A stretch of 64,000 nucleotides of DNA from Thalassotalea sp. PP2-459. GTDB taxonomy: Bacteria; Pseudomonadota; Gammaproteobacteria; Enterobacterales; Alteromonadaceae. A program made the position numbers and the translations under genes. The notes below the pieces were generated by a model. The model was not told the origin of the DNA and searched no databases. It saw only the letters and a list, made by a program, of their open reading frames with translations. This document shows positions 44,001 to 52,289 of the stretch, in pieces (the stretch's first letter is position 1; each line of letters begins with the position of its first letter). The stretch covers positions 1 to 64,000 of the forward strand of contig NZ_MKQD01000085.1 of assembly GCF_001913705.1 (NCBI RefSeq), given 5' to 3'.

Positions 44001-45547
44001 TTGGCGAACCATTAACCTTCAGGCAATACCCTGACAGTTTCGCTAATACAGTTAAACAACACTTGTTAACCAAAGGTAGTTGGCACGGTGAAATAGAAAG
44101 TAAACGTGATGACGGTATGCTTTATCTTACCGATCTAAACATTGATATAATTCGCGATGAAAATAGCAGCATTTCTCACTTTGTCGGTGTTTTTTCAGAT
44201 ATTACCAAACGTAAAGAAACCGAAGCAGAATTACGAAAACTGGCGAACAGCGATACGTTAACAGGTTTACCAAACCGCTCATATTTCCAAGCAAACCAAA
44301 CCAGATTAGTAAAAAATAAAGTGTCTCATGCATTACTTGTTTTTGATTTAGATAATTTCAAAAAAGTGAACGACTCTATGGGGCATGAAGTTGGCGATGT
44401 TTTATTGTGTAAAGTTGCTGAGCGAATAAGAACGGTTGGTAGATCACAAGATACCGTGTATCGATTAGGGGGGGATGAGTTTAGTATCATCGTTGAAAAC
44501 ACTAACGATATCCATACGATCACAACCATCGCAAAAAATATACTACGCACTATTGCCCAACCATTAAGATTAAAAAATCACGAGATCGTACTTTATTCAA
44601 GTATTGGTATTGTACTTTATCCTGAAGATGGTGCTACTCCGCAAGAATTACTTAAAAATGCTGACACCGCGATGTACCACGCAAAAAATGCTGGTGGCAA
44701 TCGTTATAAGTTCTTTAATAGCTCCATGAATGAACAAGCAGTGAAGCGTTTACAAATAGAAGGACTTATTCGACATGGCTTAAAAGAAGATTTCTTCTCT
44801 GTGTTTTATCAACCCAAAATTGAAATCAAAACAGGTAAAATAGCGGGTATGGAAGCGCTGGTTCGATTTGAAACCCCATCTAAAGGCATTATTAGCCCAT
44901 TGACTTTTATCCCTGTTTCCGAAGAAACCGGCCAAATCATTGACATAGGAGAAGTCGTTTTACGTAAAGCATGTTATGCCACCAAAGTATGGATTGATGC
45001 CGGCTTATTCGACGGCCGTATTGCTGTAAACTTATCTGCAGTACAATTTACCCAACCTAATTTAGTTGGCATGATTGCAGAAATACTTGCTGAAACAGGC
45101 TTACCGGCAAAACACTTAGAGCTTGAAATTACCGAAGGAACGGTGATGGACTCGCCTCAACAAGCCATTGATACCATGTTACAAATTCGTGCAATGGGCA
45201 TACATTTATCACTCGATGATTTTGGTACGGGTTATTCATCATTGGCTTACTTAAAGAAATTCCCGCTGAATACGTTAAAAATTGATAAAGCCTTTGTTGA
45301 TGATATAGAACAGTCAGAGCAAGGTCGAAATATGGTAGCTACTATTGTTACCATCGCACACAACCTAAGCTTACAGGTGGTTGCTGAGGGCGTAGAAACC
45401 AATCAACAATTAAGCTTTCTGTCCGGTTTACGCTGTGAACAGTTACAAGGTTATTTGTACAGTAAACCATTAGCAACAGAAGATTTCCGTCGTTATTTAG
45501 TGTCCCATCAAATTACTGACAAATCTACGTCGTTTAACCGTTCATAA
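41003..45547 (+). CDS. Propeller-sensor GGDEF/EAL protein (bifunctional c-di-GMP enzyme)
   Basis: Membrane sensor of 1514 residues, start GTG. After a signal peptide (ending about HAST), a periplasmic two-component-regulator beta-propeller runs over about residues 45-700, recognisable by repeated blades such as DGFIWVGTDDGLNKYDG and NNLWIGTDNGVSIYN. A Y_Y_Y domain (about 715-787) precedes one membrane helix near 797-816. Inside the cell are two PAS/PAC domains, then GGDEF at 1156-1160 with an intact RSQD inhibitory site five residues before it, and EAL at 1284-1286 with DDFGTGYSSL, EGVE and QGY. Both activities look intact, so output direction depends on the signal. The ligand is unknown; related propellers are often found on polysaccharide-responsive sensors. 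Confidence 0.92.
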   Translation: MRLSISKFLFCKDKNIFSTLVFLAAIFPTFLHASTQINQHGTPLTVQHLKPAQGLSQNYVFDMVQDKDGFIWVGTDDGLNKYDGKSFKQYRFNSLDAQSLAGNSIRNLLIDSNNNLWIGTDNGVSIYNTELDNFTTFRAEQGNDNTLTDNFVWQIYEDANHNIWVATENALHRFNKEEQSFTHIKVRKISDNTLLNFNAIRTFFQDEKGNYWISNYDGDFYILTPNLTPDTVLTNQIAETLGGQTFKIRQIEYHQRKNHYWIAVDNSIVILDSNFDLYRQYDLNQTNSAVTEIRSFGKLNDALYWVGTDNGLYSINPLEDKAFKHQFSNITPHAFNTNIIKVFIDNEKHIWIGSFNGLMKANYSSLLISHSKNLATPIVENIENITALEEHILLSKDGELALFNTQSNTHKNIPLAHPVDQIFQTAEDTYIVSMHNELFRFNSKTLIPEEIQPWTTSKRHQLGINLIGLQNKIWYIEDSGNLSSFDLLDFSTQPHLNKKKFLNLSATKDGNLLLISTKKELLYYQVDSNSVKEFTLKNKHNFIFEDIITIKDTTKYLILGSNSQGALVVNKANGHGTWFNETSGLLNNYINAIVLDSNGNAWLSSNKGFSFIDLQTLDVRNFYKDYNLENNENYAHSSTIDTNGNIYFGGNNGFNWFTPDKLLAFTFEISPPVLTSLLIANKEVSVTSTPTKDQFTLSAQLNTLKEITLAHVHSPFSIEFISPNASLPEQLGYQYRLIGVDDNWLTATANNLRATYTNLSAGSYVFEVQAYDRYSPKTYTANSLSIEILPPWWLSSSAILVYSLVVLLALSYLLQQFRHKRIYHLQIKESEERLKLSLWGSGDEMWDWNIKNGKIYRSNIWGTLEFPQDGKRNLGNNDDNETNVNKGDITRITKALQDHFDEKTEHFEATYRVKNKLGNWIWILDRGKIVERDEKNNPVRMTGTLKDISQIKKADERLKLFAKCFENISDAVVIYDRQFFVVDINKAFQRITGKTKKQMIGEPLTFRQYPDSFANTVKQHLLTKGSWHGEIESKRDDGMLYLTDLNIDIIRDENSSISHFVGVFSDITKRKETEAELRKLANSDTLTGLPNRSYFQANQTRLVKNKVSHALLVFDLDNFKKVNDSMGHEVGDVLLCKVAERIRTVGRSQDTVYRLGGDEFSIIVENTNDIHTITTIAKNILRTIAQPLRLKNHEIVLYSSIGIVLYPEDGATPQELLKNADTAMYHAKNAGGNRYKFFNSSMNEQAVKRLQIEGLIRHGLKEDFFSVFYQPKIEIKTGKIAGMEALVRFETPSKGIISPLTFIPVSEETGQIIDIGEVVLRKACYATKVWIDAGLFDGRIAVNLSAVQFTQPNLVGMIAEILAETGLPAKHLELEITEGTVMDSPQQAIDTMLQIRAMGIHLSLDDFGTGYSSLAYLKKFPLNTLKIDKAFVDDIEQSEQGRNMVATIVTIAHNLSLQVVAEGVETNQQLSFLSGLRCEQLQGYLYSKPLATEDFRRYLVSHQITDKSTSFNRS

Positions 45548-45560
45548 TAATGAACGCCGT

Positions 45561-45594
45561 ATTTTTAGCCGTCAGATTTATGACGGCTAAAAAT
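45561..45594. terminator. Perfect 14-bp hairpin after the GGDEF/EAL gene
   Basis: ATTTTTAGCCGTCA-GATTTA-TGACGGCTAAAAAT, 14 bp after the stop. The T-run is on the 5' side and the A-run on the 3' side of the GC core, opposite to a classical intrinsic terminator, so termination is uncertain even though the stem is strong. Confidence 0.5.
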
Positions 45595-45720
45595 AAACGC
45601 GAGACTCACTGCTCTCTGACCCTCTACTTATACTGATATTACACATATTTTCCACATTGGCACATTAATCGCTTATTCCTAGTTGCGTTTACAATCATAA
45701 CCAATAAAGGAAAATAAAAA

Positions 45721-45999
45721 ATGTTAAGTTCAATCATCTTATCTTTGGTAGTTAATACATCACCGACTCCTGTAGTTGATCAAGATTCATTAACCATTGA
45801 ACAAGTAGGTAGAAAAGTAAGTACAGTGCGTATTAATAATGATTTTGCTGTTGAAAAAACAGGCCGTAAGGTAAGTACTGTTCGTATTAGTAATGACTTT
45901 GCCGTTGAAAAAACGGGTCGTAAGGTAAGTACTGTTCGTATTAATAATGACTTTGCCGTTGAAAAAACGGGCCGTAAAGTAAGTACTGTTAGAATTTAA
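45721..45999 (+). CDS. Small tandem-repeat protein (18-residue units), function unknown
   Basis: A 92-residue protein I cannot assign to a family. Residues 1-19 are mildly hydrophobic without the basic N terminus of a good signal peptide. From Gly30 it consists of three full units, GRKVSTVRINNDFAVEKT with small variation (30-47, 48-65, 66-83), and a final half unit GRKVSTVRI (84-92) forming the C terminus. Units 1 and 3 encode identical residues with eight silent differences, so coding is real. The alternation suggests two short strands per unit (KVSTVRI, FAVEK) with NND and TGR turns, as in a beta-solenoid or amyloid-like repeat; a cleaved repeat precursor is another possibility. AAAGGAAAA precedes the ATG, and a 33-codon gene follows after 9 bp. 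Confidence 0.75.
   Translation: MLSSIILSLVVNTSPTPVVDQDSLTIEQVGRKVSTVRINNDFAVEKTGRKVSTVRISNDFAVEKTGRKVSTVRINNDFAVEKTGRKVSTVRI
45808..45996 (+). repeat. 54-bp in-frame tandem repeat, 3.5 copies
   Basis: Units at 45808-45861, 45862-45915 and 45916-45969, plus a half unit 45970-45996. Units 2 and 3 differ at 2 of 54 bases; units 1 and 3 differ at 8, all silent. Confidence 0.95.
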
Positions 46000-46008
46000 G
46001 GTGTAAAT

Positions 46009-46110
46009 ATGTTGAGATTTATCAAGGATATCTTCGCTATCGCACCAAAAGAAAATGCGATTGCAGCGAAAATTATCATTAAAGAATTACCAGCTGCTAC
46101 GTCATTATAG
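46009..46110 (+). CDS. 33-residue peptide encoded after the repeat protein
   Basis: An open frame of 33 codons (begins MLRFIKDIFAIAPKEN, ends ELPAATSL) with a well placed AAGGTG that overlaps the stop of the upstream repeat gene, implying coupled translation. The N-terminal half is an amphipathic helix candidate with Lys/Arg and bulky hydrophobics. I do not recognise it. Its shortness means coding is supported only by the ribosome site, spacing and lack of other content in the region. Confidence 0.5.
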   Translation: MLRFIKDIFAIAPKENAIAAKIIIKELPAATSL

Positions 46111-46184
46111 TATGCAACAAAACACTATCATAATCGCTACAAGGAAGTTAGCGGCTATAATCCTTCTACGTTAATTAATAAGAC

Positions 46185-46385
46185 TTAAGCACGCAGAATA
46201 AGTGCATTCCAACCAAATAAACTATTCACTTTCATTCGTTTTTTCATACAAAACATTGGCCAAACAAATGGACCAAACACAAAGCCAGCAAATGCCCAAC
46301 GCTTTCGACCCAAGCCACTTGTAAATGCCTGACAGTAAAAGAATAAAGCTGAGAATAACGCTAATACAGGAATTAAAAACAACAT
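46185..46385 (-). CDS. Small hydrophobic membrane protein, unknown function
   Basis: About 66 residues from ATG 46385 (a TTG at 46400 would add five). One clear membrane helix (MLFLIPVLALFSALFFYCQAF) and a second hydrophobic stretch (WAFAGFVFGPFVWPMFCM) are separated by GLGRKR, giving a hairpin topology with basic loop and tail. No family is recognised. It lies downstream of the fadJ terminator on the same strand, so probably has its own promoter. Confidence 0.5.
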   Translation of the reverse strand: MLFLIPVLALFSALFFYCQAFTSGLGRKRWAFAGFVFGPFVWPMFCMKKRMKVNSLFGWNALILRA

Positions 46386-46518
46386 AACAATTAGTTCCAA
46401 TGCGACTTATAAAGATGAATTGGCGCGTATTATAGACAATTAGAGTATTTATTCAACAACTTTAGAGTATTTAAACTAACTTATCATCCATAAATGTTTA
46501 ATGCGTTTATATGTAATA

Positions 46519-46546
46519 AAAAAGAGGCAATAAACTGCCTCTTTTT
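46519..46546. terminator. Intrinsic terminator of fadIJ
   Basis: AAAAAGAGGCA-ATAAAC-TGCCTCTTTTT: an 11-bp perfect stem with A- and T-tracts in the correct order for both strands, 35 bp beyond the fadJ stop. Confidence 0.88.
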
Positions 46547-46581
46547 ATTTACCTTTGATTAACAAGTTGGCAATAATTCAC

Positions 46582-48720
46582 CTAGTCGTTATAAAACGTT
46601 TCACCTTGATTTGCCATATTTACTAATGACTCACTCGGTGCATATCTATCTCCATATAACGCTTTAAATTGATTTAGCTGTGTCACAACTTTCTCAATAC
46701 CTAAAGTGTCCATATAGCGGAAAGGTCCCCCTAAAAATGGCGGAAAGCCAATGCCAAATATAGCCCCAATATCCCCATCTCGCGCGTTTCGGATAATACC
46801 TTCTGCTAAACACTCTACTGCTTCATTTAACATCATATAGATGCATCGCTTTGCGATTTCTTCCGAGGCTAACTTACCTTGCGGTGAAATATTTAATAAC
46901 TGATAGACACTCTGATCAACTTCTTTCTTCTTAACGTCATAACGATAGAAGCCCTTTTTCGCCTTCTTACCTAATCGACCATCATCAATTAACTTATCAA
47001 AGGCTTCGGGTGGCGCAAATCGTTCGCCTAACTCTGCTTGCAAAATAGGACCGATTTTAGCACCAACATCAATACCAACTTCATCAAGTAACTGCATAGG
47101 GCCAACTGGAAACCCTGCATTTACTAACGCACGATCTAATTTATCTATCGGCTCGCCCGCTAATAATAAAATAGCCGCTTCATTCATGTATGGCGCTAAA
47201 ATACGATTAACATAAAATCCTGCTTTATCTTTAACAACAATTGGTGTTTTACCTTGTTTTTTAGCAAGGGCTACTGTTGTTGAAATCACTTGTTCAGAGG
47301 ACCCTTCATGGGGAATGATTTCAGCCAGTGGCATTTTGTCTACGGGTGAAAAATAATGTAAGCCAATAACATTTTCTGCACGCGTTGCTTTTGCGGCAAT
47401 CTGCCCAATAGGTAAGCTTGAAGTATTGCTGGCAAAAATGGTTGAAGAAGCACAGTGTTGTTCAATGTCTTGCACCATGCTTTGCTTTAACGCAAGATCT
47501 TCAAAAACCGCTTCAATAACAACATCCACATCATGAAAACCAGAATAATCCGTCGTACCTGTCATCATTGCCATTTGCTTTTGCATTTCGCTTTTACGCA
47601 TAAAGCGGCGTTTCACTTTTTTATTTAATAAGTCATAACCATATTTGAATGCGTTTTTCAGACCTTGATCACCAATATCTTTAATACGTACCGGCAATTT
47701 AGCTTTCGTTGCAGTGACAAATGCAATCCCGCCGCCCATAAGACCACCACCAAGCACAGCTACTTTTTTTATTGTACTTGGTTCTACTCCTGCGACACCT
47801 TGCTCTTTCTTCATCTCGGTAGTGGCAAAAAATATTTGTCGTAATTGATACGACTCAGGTGTCATCACTAATTCGCCGAACAGGTCAGCCTCTAATTGAA
47901 ACCCTTTCGCCGGAGATTGTTCTACGCCCATTTTTACACATTTTATAATGTTTAATGGTGCGGGATAATTACCTTTTGTTTTTTTATTTACCGTTTTAAT
48001 GGCTTGATCAAATAACACTTTACGGCCAATAGGTGTTTTTTCAAGCGCCTTACCTACAAGGTTTAATTTTACTGGTTTATAATGGTTTTTACCTGCTCTT
48101 ATTTTTCCAGACAGTACCATTTTTTCGGCAACATCAATCAACACTGTATTTGGCACAACATCATCAACTAACCCTGCTTTTAATGCTTGTTTCGCGCGTA
48201 ATTGTTTACCTGTCAGCATCATATCTAACGCTTTTTGAATACCGACTAGCTTAGGCAATCTTTGTGTACCGCCACTTCCTGGTAACAAACCTAATTGTAC
48301 CTCAGGTAAACCAAGTGCTGTTTTAGGATTATCTGAACAAACTCTTGCATGACAGGCCATCGCAAGTTCTAAGCCGCCACCTAAGCAAGCCCCATTAATT
48401 GCTGCTACCACAGGAATATCGAGGGAGGCTAATTGATCAAAAACCATTTGTCCTTGTCTGGATAGCGTTGTCGCTTCTTCTGCTGTTTTACAGCTTGCTA
48501 GCATGTTTATATCAGCGCCAGCAACAAAGGAATCTTTTTTGCCACTGCAAAGCACAACCCCAAGCAACGAGGTATTCGCTTTAATTTCTTGTAAAATTGT
48601 CGCAATTTCGTCTGCAAATGCTGACTTTAATGTGTTCATCGACTCGTCAGGCACATCCATCACTAAATGGGCAACATTATTGTCTTGAATCGATAAAGTA
48701 AACGTTGTTGTATCTGTCAT
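46582..48720 (-). CDS. fadJ: Fatty-acid oxidation complex subunit alpha FadJ
   Basis: Bifunctional enoyl-CoA hydratase / 3-hydroxyacyl-CoA dehydrogenase of beta-oxidation (712 residues, E. coli 714). The N-terminal crotonase domain has the oxyanion segment [18 protein letters not shown] and the glutamate in [19 protein letters not shown]. The dehydrogenase part (from about 310) has the NAD motif [13 protein letters not shown] and catalytic [16 protein letters not shown]. It overlaps the fadI stop (TAATG), and is followed by an intrinsic terminator. The pairing with fadI points to FadJ rather than FadB. Confidence 0.95.
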   Translation of the reverse strand: MTDTTTFTLSIQDNNVAHLVMDVPDESMNTLKSAFADEIATILQEIKANTSLLGVVLCSGKKDSFVAGADINMLASCKTAEEATTLSRQGQMVFDQLASLDIPVVAAINGACLGGGLELAMACHARVCSDNPKTALGLPEVQLGLLPGSGGTQRLPKLVGIQKALDMMLTGKQLRAKQALKAGLVDDVVPNTVLIDVAEKMVLSGKIRAGKNHYKPVKLNLVGKALEKTPIGRKVLFDQAIKTVNKKTKGNYPAPLNIIKCVKMGVEQSPAKGFQLEADLFGELVMTPESYQLRQIFFATTEMKKEQGVAGVEPSTIKKVAVLGGGLMGGGIAFVTATKAKLPVRIKDIGDQGLKNAFKYGYDLLNKKVKRRFMRKSEMQKQMAMMTGTTDYSGFHDVDVVIEAVFEDLALKQSMVQDIEQHCASSTIFASNTSSLPIGQIAAKATRAENVIGLHYFSPVDKMPLAEIIPHEGSSEQVISTTVALAKKQGKTPIVVKDKAGFYVNRILAPYMNEAAILLLAGEPIDKLDRALVNAGFPVGPMQLLDEVGIDVGAKIGPILQAELGERFAPPEAFDKLIDDGRLGKKAKKGFYRYDVKKKEVDQSVYQLLNISPQGKLASEEIAKRCIYMMLNEAVECLAEGIIRNARDGDIGAIFGIGFPPFLGGPFRYMDTLGIEKVVTQLNQFKALYGDRYAPSESLVNMANQGETFYND

Positions 48721-50024
48721 TATTCTGTCTCCAACACCATTGCTGCGCCTAAGCCACCTGCAGCACAGGCGGTTGTCAAACCAACTCCACCACCTCTGCG
48801 ACGTAACTCGTTAAGCACCTGAGTAATTAATCGGGTTCCTGTCGCCGCAAAAGGATGGCCGTATGCCAATGAACCGCCCATGACATTAAAAATGTCCATA
48901 TCAATTTCACCAATTGCTTTGTCACGACCTAAATGCGTTTGTGCGAATGTCTTACTGCCAAACATTTTAACATTCGCTAACGCTTGCGCGGCAAAAGCTT
49001 CATGCATTTCTATCAAGTCTAAGTCTTTTAATTCCATGCCCGCGCGTTTAAGTGCGATAGGTGTTGCAAAACTTGGCCCCATCAGCATATCTTCCCACAC
49101 ATCGATGGCAGCAAAACCAAAGCTACGAATATAACCTAGCGGTTCATACCCTAATTCTTTTGCACGACCTTCTCGCATTAATAAAATAGCTGATGCGCCA
49201 TCAGTCAATGCTGTACTGTTAGCAGCTGTAACCGTGCCATGTTTACGATCAAATACAGGGCGTAATTTTGCATAACTTGCTAGATCTGAATTTTCTCTAA
49301 TGCAATTATCTTTATCTATATAGTGCTTGTAAGGTTCAACATGTGCGGTCATCACCTCATTAGCAAGTTTACCGTCTTTCCAAGATTGAGTAGCTAATTC
49401 ATGCGAGCGATGAGCTAGTGCATCTTGATCTTCACGAGTAATACCGTAAGTTTTTGCCATTTGTTCAGCGGTTTGCCCCATTGAAAGCCCCGTTGAGTAT
49501 TCAGCAACCGCTGGCGGCACTGGCAATAAATCTTTGAAACGAAGGGTTTTCAATAAAGATAATTTCTGGCCCAATGTTTTAGTCTTACTCAAATCAAGTA
49601 ACGTTCTCGCGAATTTTTTTGATACCCCTATCGGCGCTACGGACAATGAATCTGCGCCTCCAGCAACTCCTATGTCCACCACGCCTGAAAGTATCGATTC
49701 AGCGACATTAACCGTTGACTGAAAACTTGTCGCACATGCGCGTGATACACTGTAAGCATCAGTATGAACATTCATACCAGTGCCTAAGACAATTTCACGA
49801 GCAATATTAGGTGCCTCTGGCATTTGAACCACTTGACCAAAAACTAGTTGGTCGATAAGTTTAGGGTCAATTTCAGTTTTATTGATTAATTCATTAACCA
49901 CAATTTTCCCAAGATCTAATGCAGGAATCCCGTGAAAAGCAGTTGCTTGTTTCGCGAAAGGTGTTCTCAAACCAGCAACAACGGCAATACGTTCACCTGA
50001 AGCTGTTTTTAATGATAATGACAT
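48720..50024 (-). CDS. fadI: Acetyl-CoA C-acyltransferase FadI
   Basis: 3-ketoacyl-CoA thiolase that works with FadJ (434 residues, E. coli 436). The nucleophilic cysteine is in [10 protein letters not shown], the histidine in [11 protein letters not shown], and the second cysteine in [23 protein letters not shown] precedes the ATG. A GGTCTGACC palindrome sits immediately upstream and probably puts the operon under a FadR-type fatty-acid repressor. Confidence 0.96.
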   Translation of the reverse strand: MSLSLKTASGERIAVVAGLRTPFAKQATAFHGIPALDLGKIVVNELINKTEIDPKLIDQLVFGQVVQMPEAPNIAREIVLGTGMNVHTDAYSVSRACATSFQSTVNVAESILSGVVDIGVAGGADSLSVAPIGVSKKFARTLLDLSKTKTLGQKLSLLKTLRFKDLLPVPPAVAEYSTGLSMGQTAEQMAKTYGITREDQDALAHRSHELATQSWKDGKLANEVMTAHVEPYKHYIDKDNCIRENSDLASYAKLRPVFDRKHGTVTAANSTALTDGASAILLMREGRAKELGYEPLGYIRSFGFAAIDVWEDMLMGPSFATPIALKRAGMELKDLDLIEMHEAFAAQALANVKMFGSKTFAQTHLGRDKAIGEIDMDIFNVMGGSLAYGHPFAATGTRLITQVLNELRRRGGGVGLTTACAAGGLGAAMVLETE

Positions 50025-50040
50025 GATGTTTCCTTATTGC

Positions 50041-50059
50041 AAAGAGGTCTGACCTCTTT
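50041..50059. promoter_or_regulatory. FadR-like operator upstream of fadI
   Basis: AAAGAGGTC-T-GACCTCTTT is a perfect inverted repeat around one central base, 17 bp upstream of the fadI ATG. The core GGTCNGACC equals the core of the E. coli FadR site (consensus roughly AACTGGTCNGACCAGTT, from memory). Flanking bases differ (A instead of T next to the core). Position suggests repression of fadIJ that is relieved by long-chain acyl-CoA. Confidence 0.75.
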
Positions 50060-50098
50060 ATTTTTCAATTCATTCTAACGACATTTACAAGGAATTCA

Positions 50099-50147
50099 AC
50101 TCACTATATAGGCTAGTTAACGCATTTATAATATCAAGCTAGTGAGT
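50099..50147. promoter_or_regulatory. Inverted repeat between fadI and moxR promoters
   Basis: ACTCACTA (50099-50106) and TAGTGAGT (50140-50147) are perfect inverted arms, with a further CTAG on each side internally. It lies in the divergent spacer (50025-50314), which contains no gene; the role is unknown. Confidence 0.35.
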
Positions 50148-50314
50148 GTTCTCCCCACAAGTATATGAAATTCTGACGATTATGCTAAAATGATGTCGAT
50201 AAAAAAACGTTACAATTTAGTAGTAGCTCTTGTTTTTGTATTAGGGAACCATATATCAAAACAAGAGTCTGAAATCTTCAGTAAAAATTCATTAACGAAA
50301 AAAGAACAATTATC

Positions 50315-51271
50315 ATGGCTATTGAGTATTTTTCATCGCTTAAAGAACATTTATCCGCACAAATTGTTGGACAAGAAGCATTAGTTGAAAACCTATTGAT
50401 TGCCTTATTGGCAAACGGACATTTAATCGTTGAAGGGCCTCCTGGGCTAGCAAAAACACGCGCAGTAAATGCTCTAGCGCAAGGCGTAGAAGCAGACTTT
50501 CACCGCATTCAATTTACACCTGATTTGCTACCCGCTGATTTAACAGGCACGGATATTTATCGTCCTGAAGATGGCAGTTTTGTTTTTCAATCGGGCCCCT
50601 TGTTTAGAAACTTAGTACTGGCCGATGAGATTAACCGAGCGCCGGCAAAAGTTCAATCGGCACTATTAGAGGCCATGGCCGAAGGCCAAATTACCGTTGG
50701 TAAAAACACCTATAAACTGCCAGATTTATTTCTCGTTATGGCTACACAAAACCCTATTGAGCAAGAAGGAACGTACCCACTTCCTGAAGCACAGTTAGAT
50801 CGGTTTCTTATGCACTTAGAAATTGACTACCCTGATGCACAAAGTGAGCTTGAGATTTTAAAAATCAATCGTGGTGAAGCGTTAAATAAACCCGTAGAAA
50901 AGATCAGCCAAATTTCACAAGCAGATATTTTTGCTGCAAGAGAACAACTACTGCAAATACATATGTCTCCTGCGATTGAAACATATATCGTCGATTTAAT
51001 TATGGCAACGCGCCAACCGGAAAAGTACGACGATAAATTAAAACAATGGTTAGCCTATGGTGCTAGTCCACGAGCTACCATTGCATTAGATCGTTGCGCC
51101 AGAGCACGCGCTTGGCTACACGGACGAGATTTTGTCGGGCCAGATGACGTTCAAGCTGTTGTTCATAATGTATTACGCCATAGACTTCTACTGACCTATC
51201 AAGCGGAAGCAGAAGGGATTACGACGAATGATCTGCTAGATCATATTCTTACTCAGGTAGCTGTGGGTTAA
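50315..51271 (+). CDS. MoxR-family AAA+ ATPase
   Basis: MoxR-type chaperone ATPase (318 residues) that typically remodels or activates VWA-domain partners. Walker A is GPPGLAKTR (about 43-51), Walker B is LVLADEINRAP, and sensor 1 is in MATQNPIEQEGTYPLPEAQLDRF. It is the first gene of a six-gene unit with DUF58, DUF4381, two VWA proteins and BatD, the classical Bat (aerotolerance) arrangement. Confidence 0.94.
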   Translation: MAIEYFSSLKEHLSAQIVGQEALVENLLIALLANGHLIVEGPPGLAKTRAVNALAQGVEADFHRIQFTPDLLPADLTGTDIYRPEDGSFVFQSGPLFRNLVLADEINRAPAKVQSALLEAMAEGQITVGKNTYKLPDLFLVMATQNPIEQEGTYPLPEAQLDRFLMHLEIDYPDAQSELEILKINRGEALNKPVEKISQISQADIFAAREQLLQIHMSPAIETYIVDLIMATRQPEKYDDKLKQWLAYGASPRATIALDRCARARAWLHGRDFVGPDDVQAVVHNVLRHRLLLTYQAEAEGITTNDLLDHILTQVAVG

Positions 51272-51281
51272 TTATTGTTAC

Positions 51282-52289
51282 ATGTGGTTTAAGTCTAAAA
51301 CACCAACAGCGACCTTTGATCCTAGCCAGCAATTAGCCAGTTTAATGGCTAACGGTGTATCTATTACGATCAATGAGCTGCTTCAATACCAAAATAAAGC
51401 TTCGCTTATTAATCTTACGGCAAATAAAAACTTACACGGACAATTAGCGGGTAACTATTTAGCTCGCACTAAAGGTCGTGGTATGGAATTTGATGAAGTA
51501 AGGCATTATCAAACAGGCGATGATATTCGCACCATAGATTGGCGTGTCACTGCTCGAACGGGTGAAACACATACCAAATTATTTCGTGAAGAAATAGAGC
51601 GCCCTGTGATTGTGGCAACTGATTTAAGCAGTAATATGTTGTTTGGCAGTAAGTTATTGTTCAAATCTGTTCAGGCTGCGCATTTAGCCGCGTTATTGGC
51701 ATGGCATACCAAACAACGCGGTGATCGTTTTGGCGGTATTGTGTTTAACGAATCCTCTCATACCGAATTGAAACCACGAAGCAGACAGCAAGGCGTGTTA
51801 CATTACCTTCATGCCTTAACGACATGTCATCAACAATCAAGCTTGTTATTGGCACAAGATAGTCCAGATGTTGACGAAAAAACACATGCATTCGCGCAAA
51901 ACTGTTTACGATTAAGACAGGTTTCTCGCCCGGGCAGTTTAGTGTATTTTATTACCGATGGTCACCATACATCAGATGAAGCTATACGGCACTTAGCCAA
52001 TATTAACCGCCATTGTGAATTAGTAGTTTGCTTGATCTCAGATCCACTTGAACACCAGTTGCCTTCGGTAAAAACAAAAGTAAATGTCAGTATTACTGAC
52101 GGACAGCATAAACAACAATTAACCCTAGGCGATCAAAACACAGCAGCGGAATATGCAGCGCATGCTCAATCGCTGATCTCTGAAAAAGAAGCCCTACTTG
52201 AGAAAGCAGGTGCTCGTTTGTTGCATTTTTGTGCCGGACAATCATTAGAACAACAAATCAAAAACGGAGTTGCACCATGGATCCGTTAG
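51282..52289 (+). CDS. DUF58 domain protein of the MoxR/Bat operon
   Basis: Soluble 335-residue protein. The DUF58 hallmark GRGMEFDEVRHYQTGDDIRTIDW (about 64-86) is present and is followed by a VWA-like fold (PVIVATDLSSNM). Such proteins are the usual companions of MoxR and are thought to be its substrates or adaptors. Eleven bases separate it from moxR and its end overlaps the next gene. Confidence 0.92.
   Translation: MWFKSKTPTATFDPSQQLASLMANGVSITINELLQYQNKASLINLTANKNLHGQLAGNYLARTKGRGMEFDEVRHYQTGDDIRTIDWRVTARTGETHTKLFREEIERPVIVATDLSSNMLFGSKLLFKSVQAAHLAALLAWHTKQRGDRFGGIVFNESSHTELKPRSRQQGVLHYLHALTTCHQQSSLLLAQDSPDVDEKTHAFAQNCLRLRQVSRPGSLVYFITDGHHTSDEAIRHLANINRHCELVVCLISDPLEHQLPSVKTKVNVSITDGQHKQQLTLGDQNTAAEYAAHAQSLISEKEALLEKAGARLLHFCAGQSLEQQIKNGVAPWIR

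Noticed and set aside
45808-45996. Possible CRISPR array because of regular direct repeats
   Set aside because: The repeats are contiguous, in frame, 54 bp, without spacers, and encode protein repeats.
50190-50384. Plus-strand 64-codon open frame before moxR
   Set aside because: It overlaps the start of the MoxR gene in another frame and has no ribosome site or recognisable protein features.
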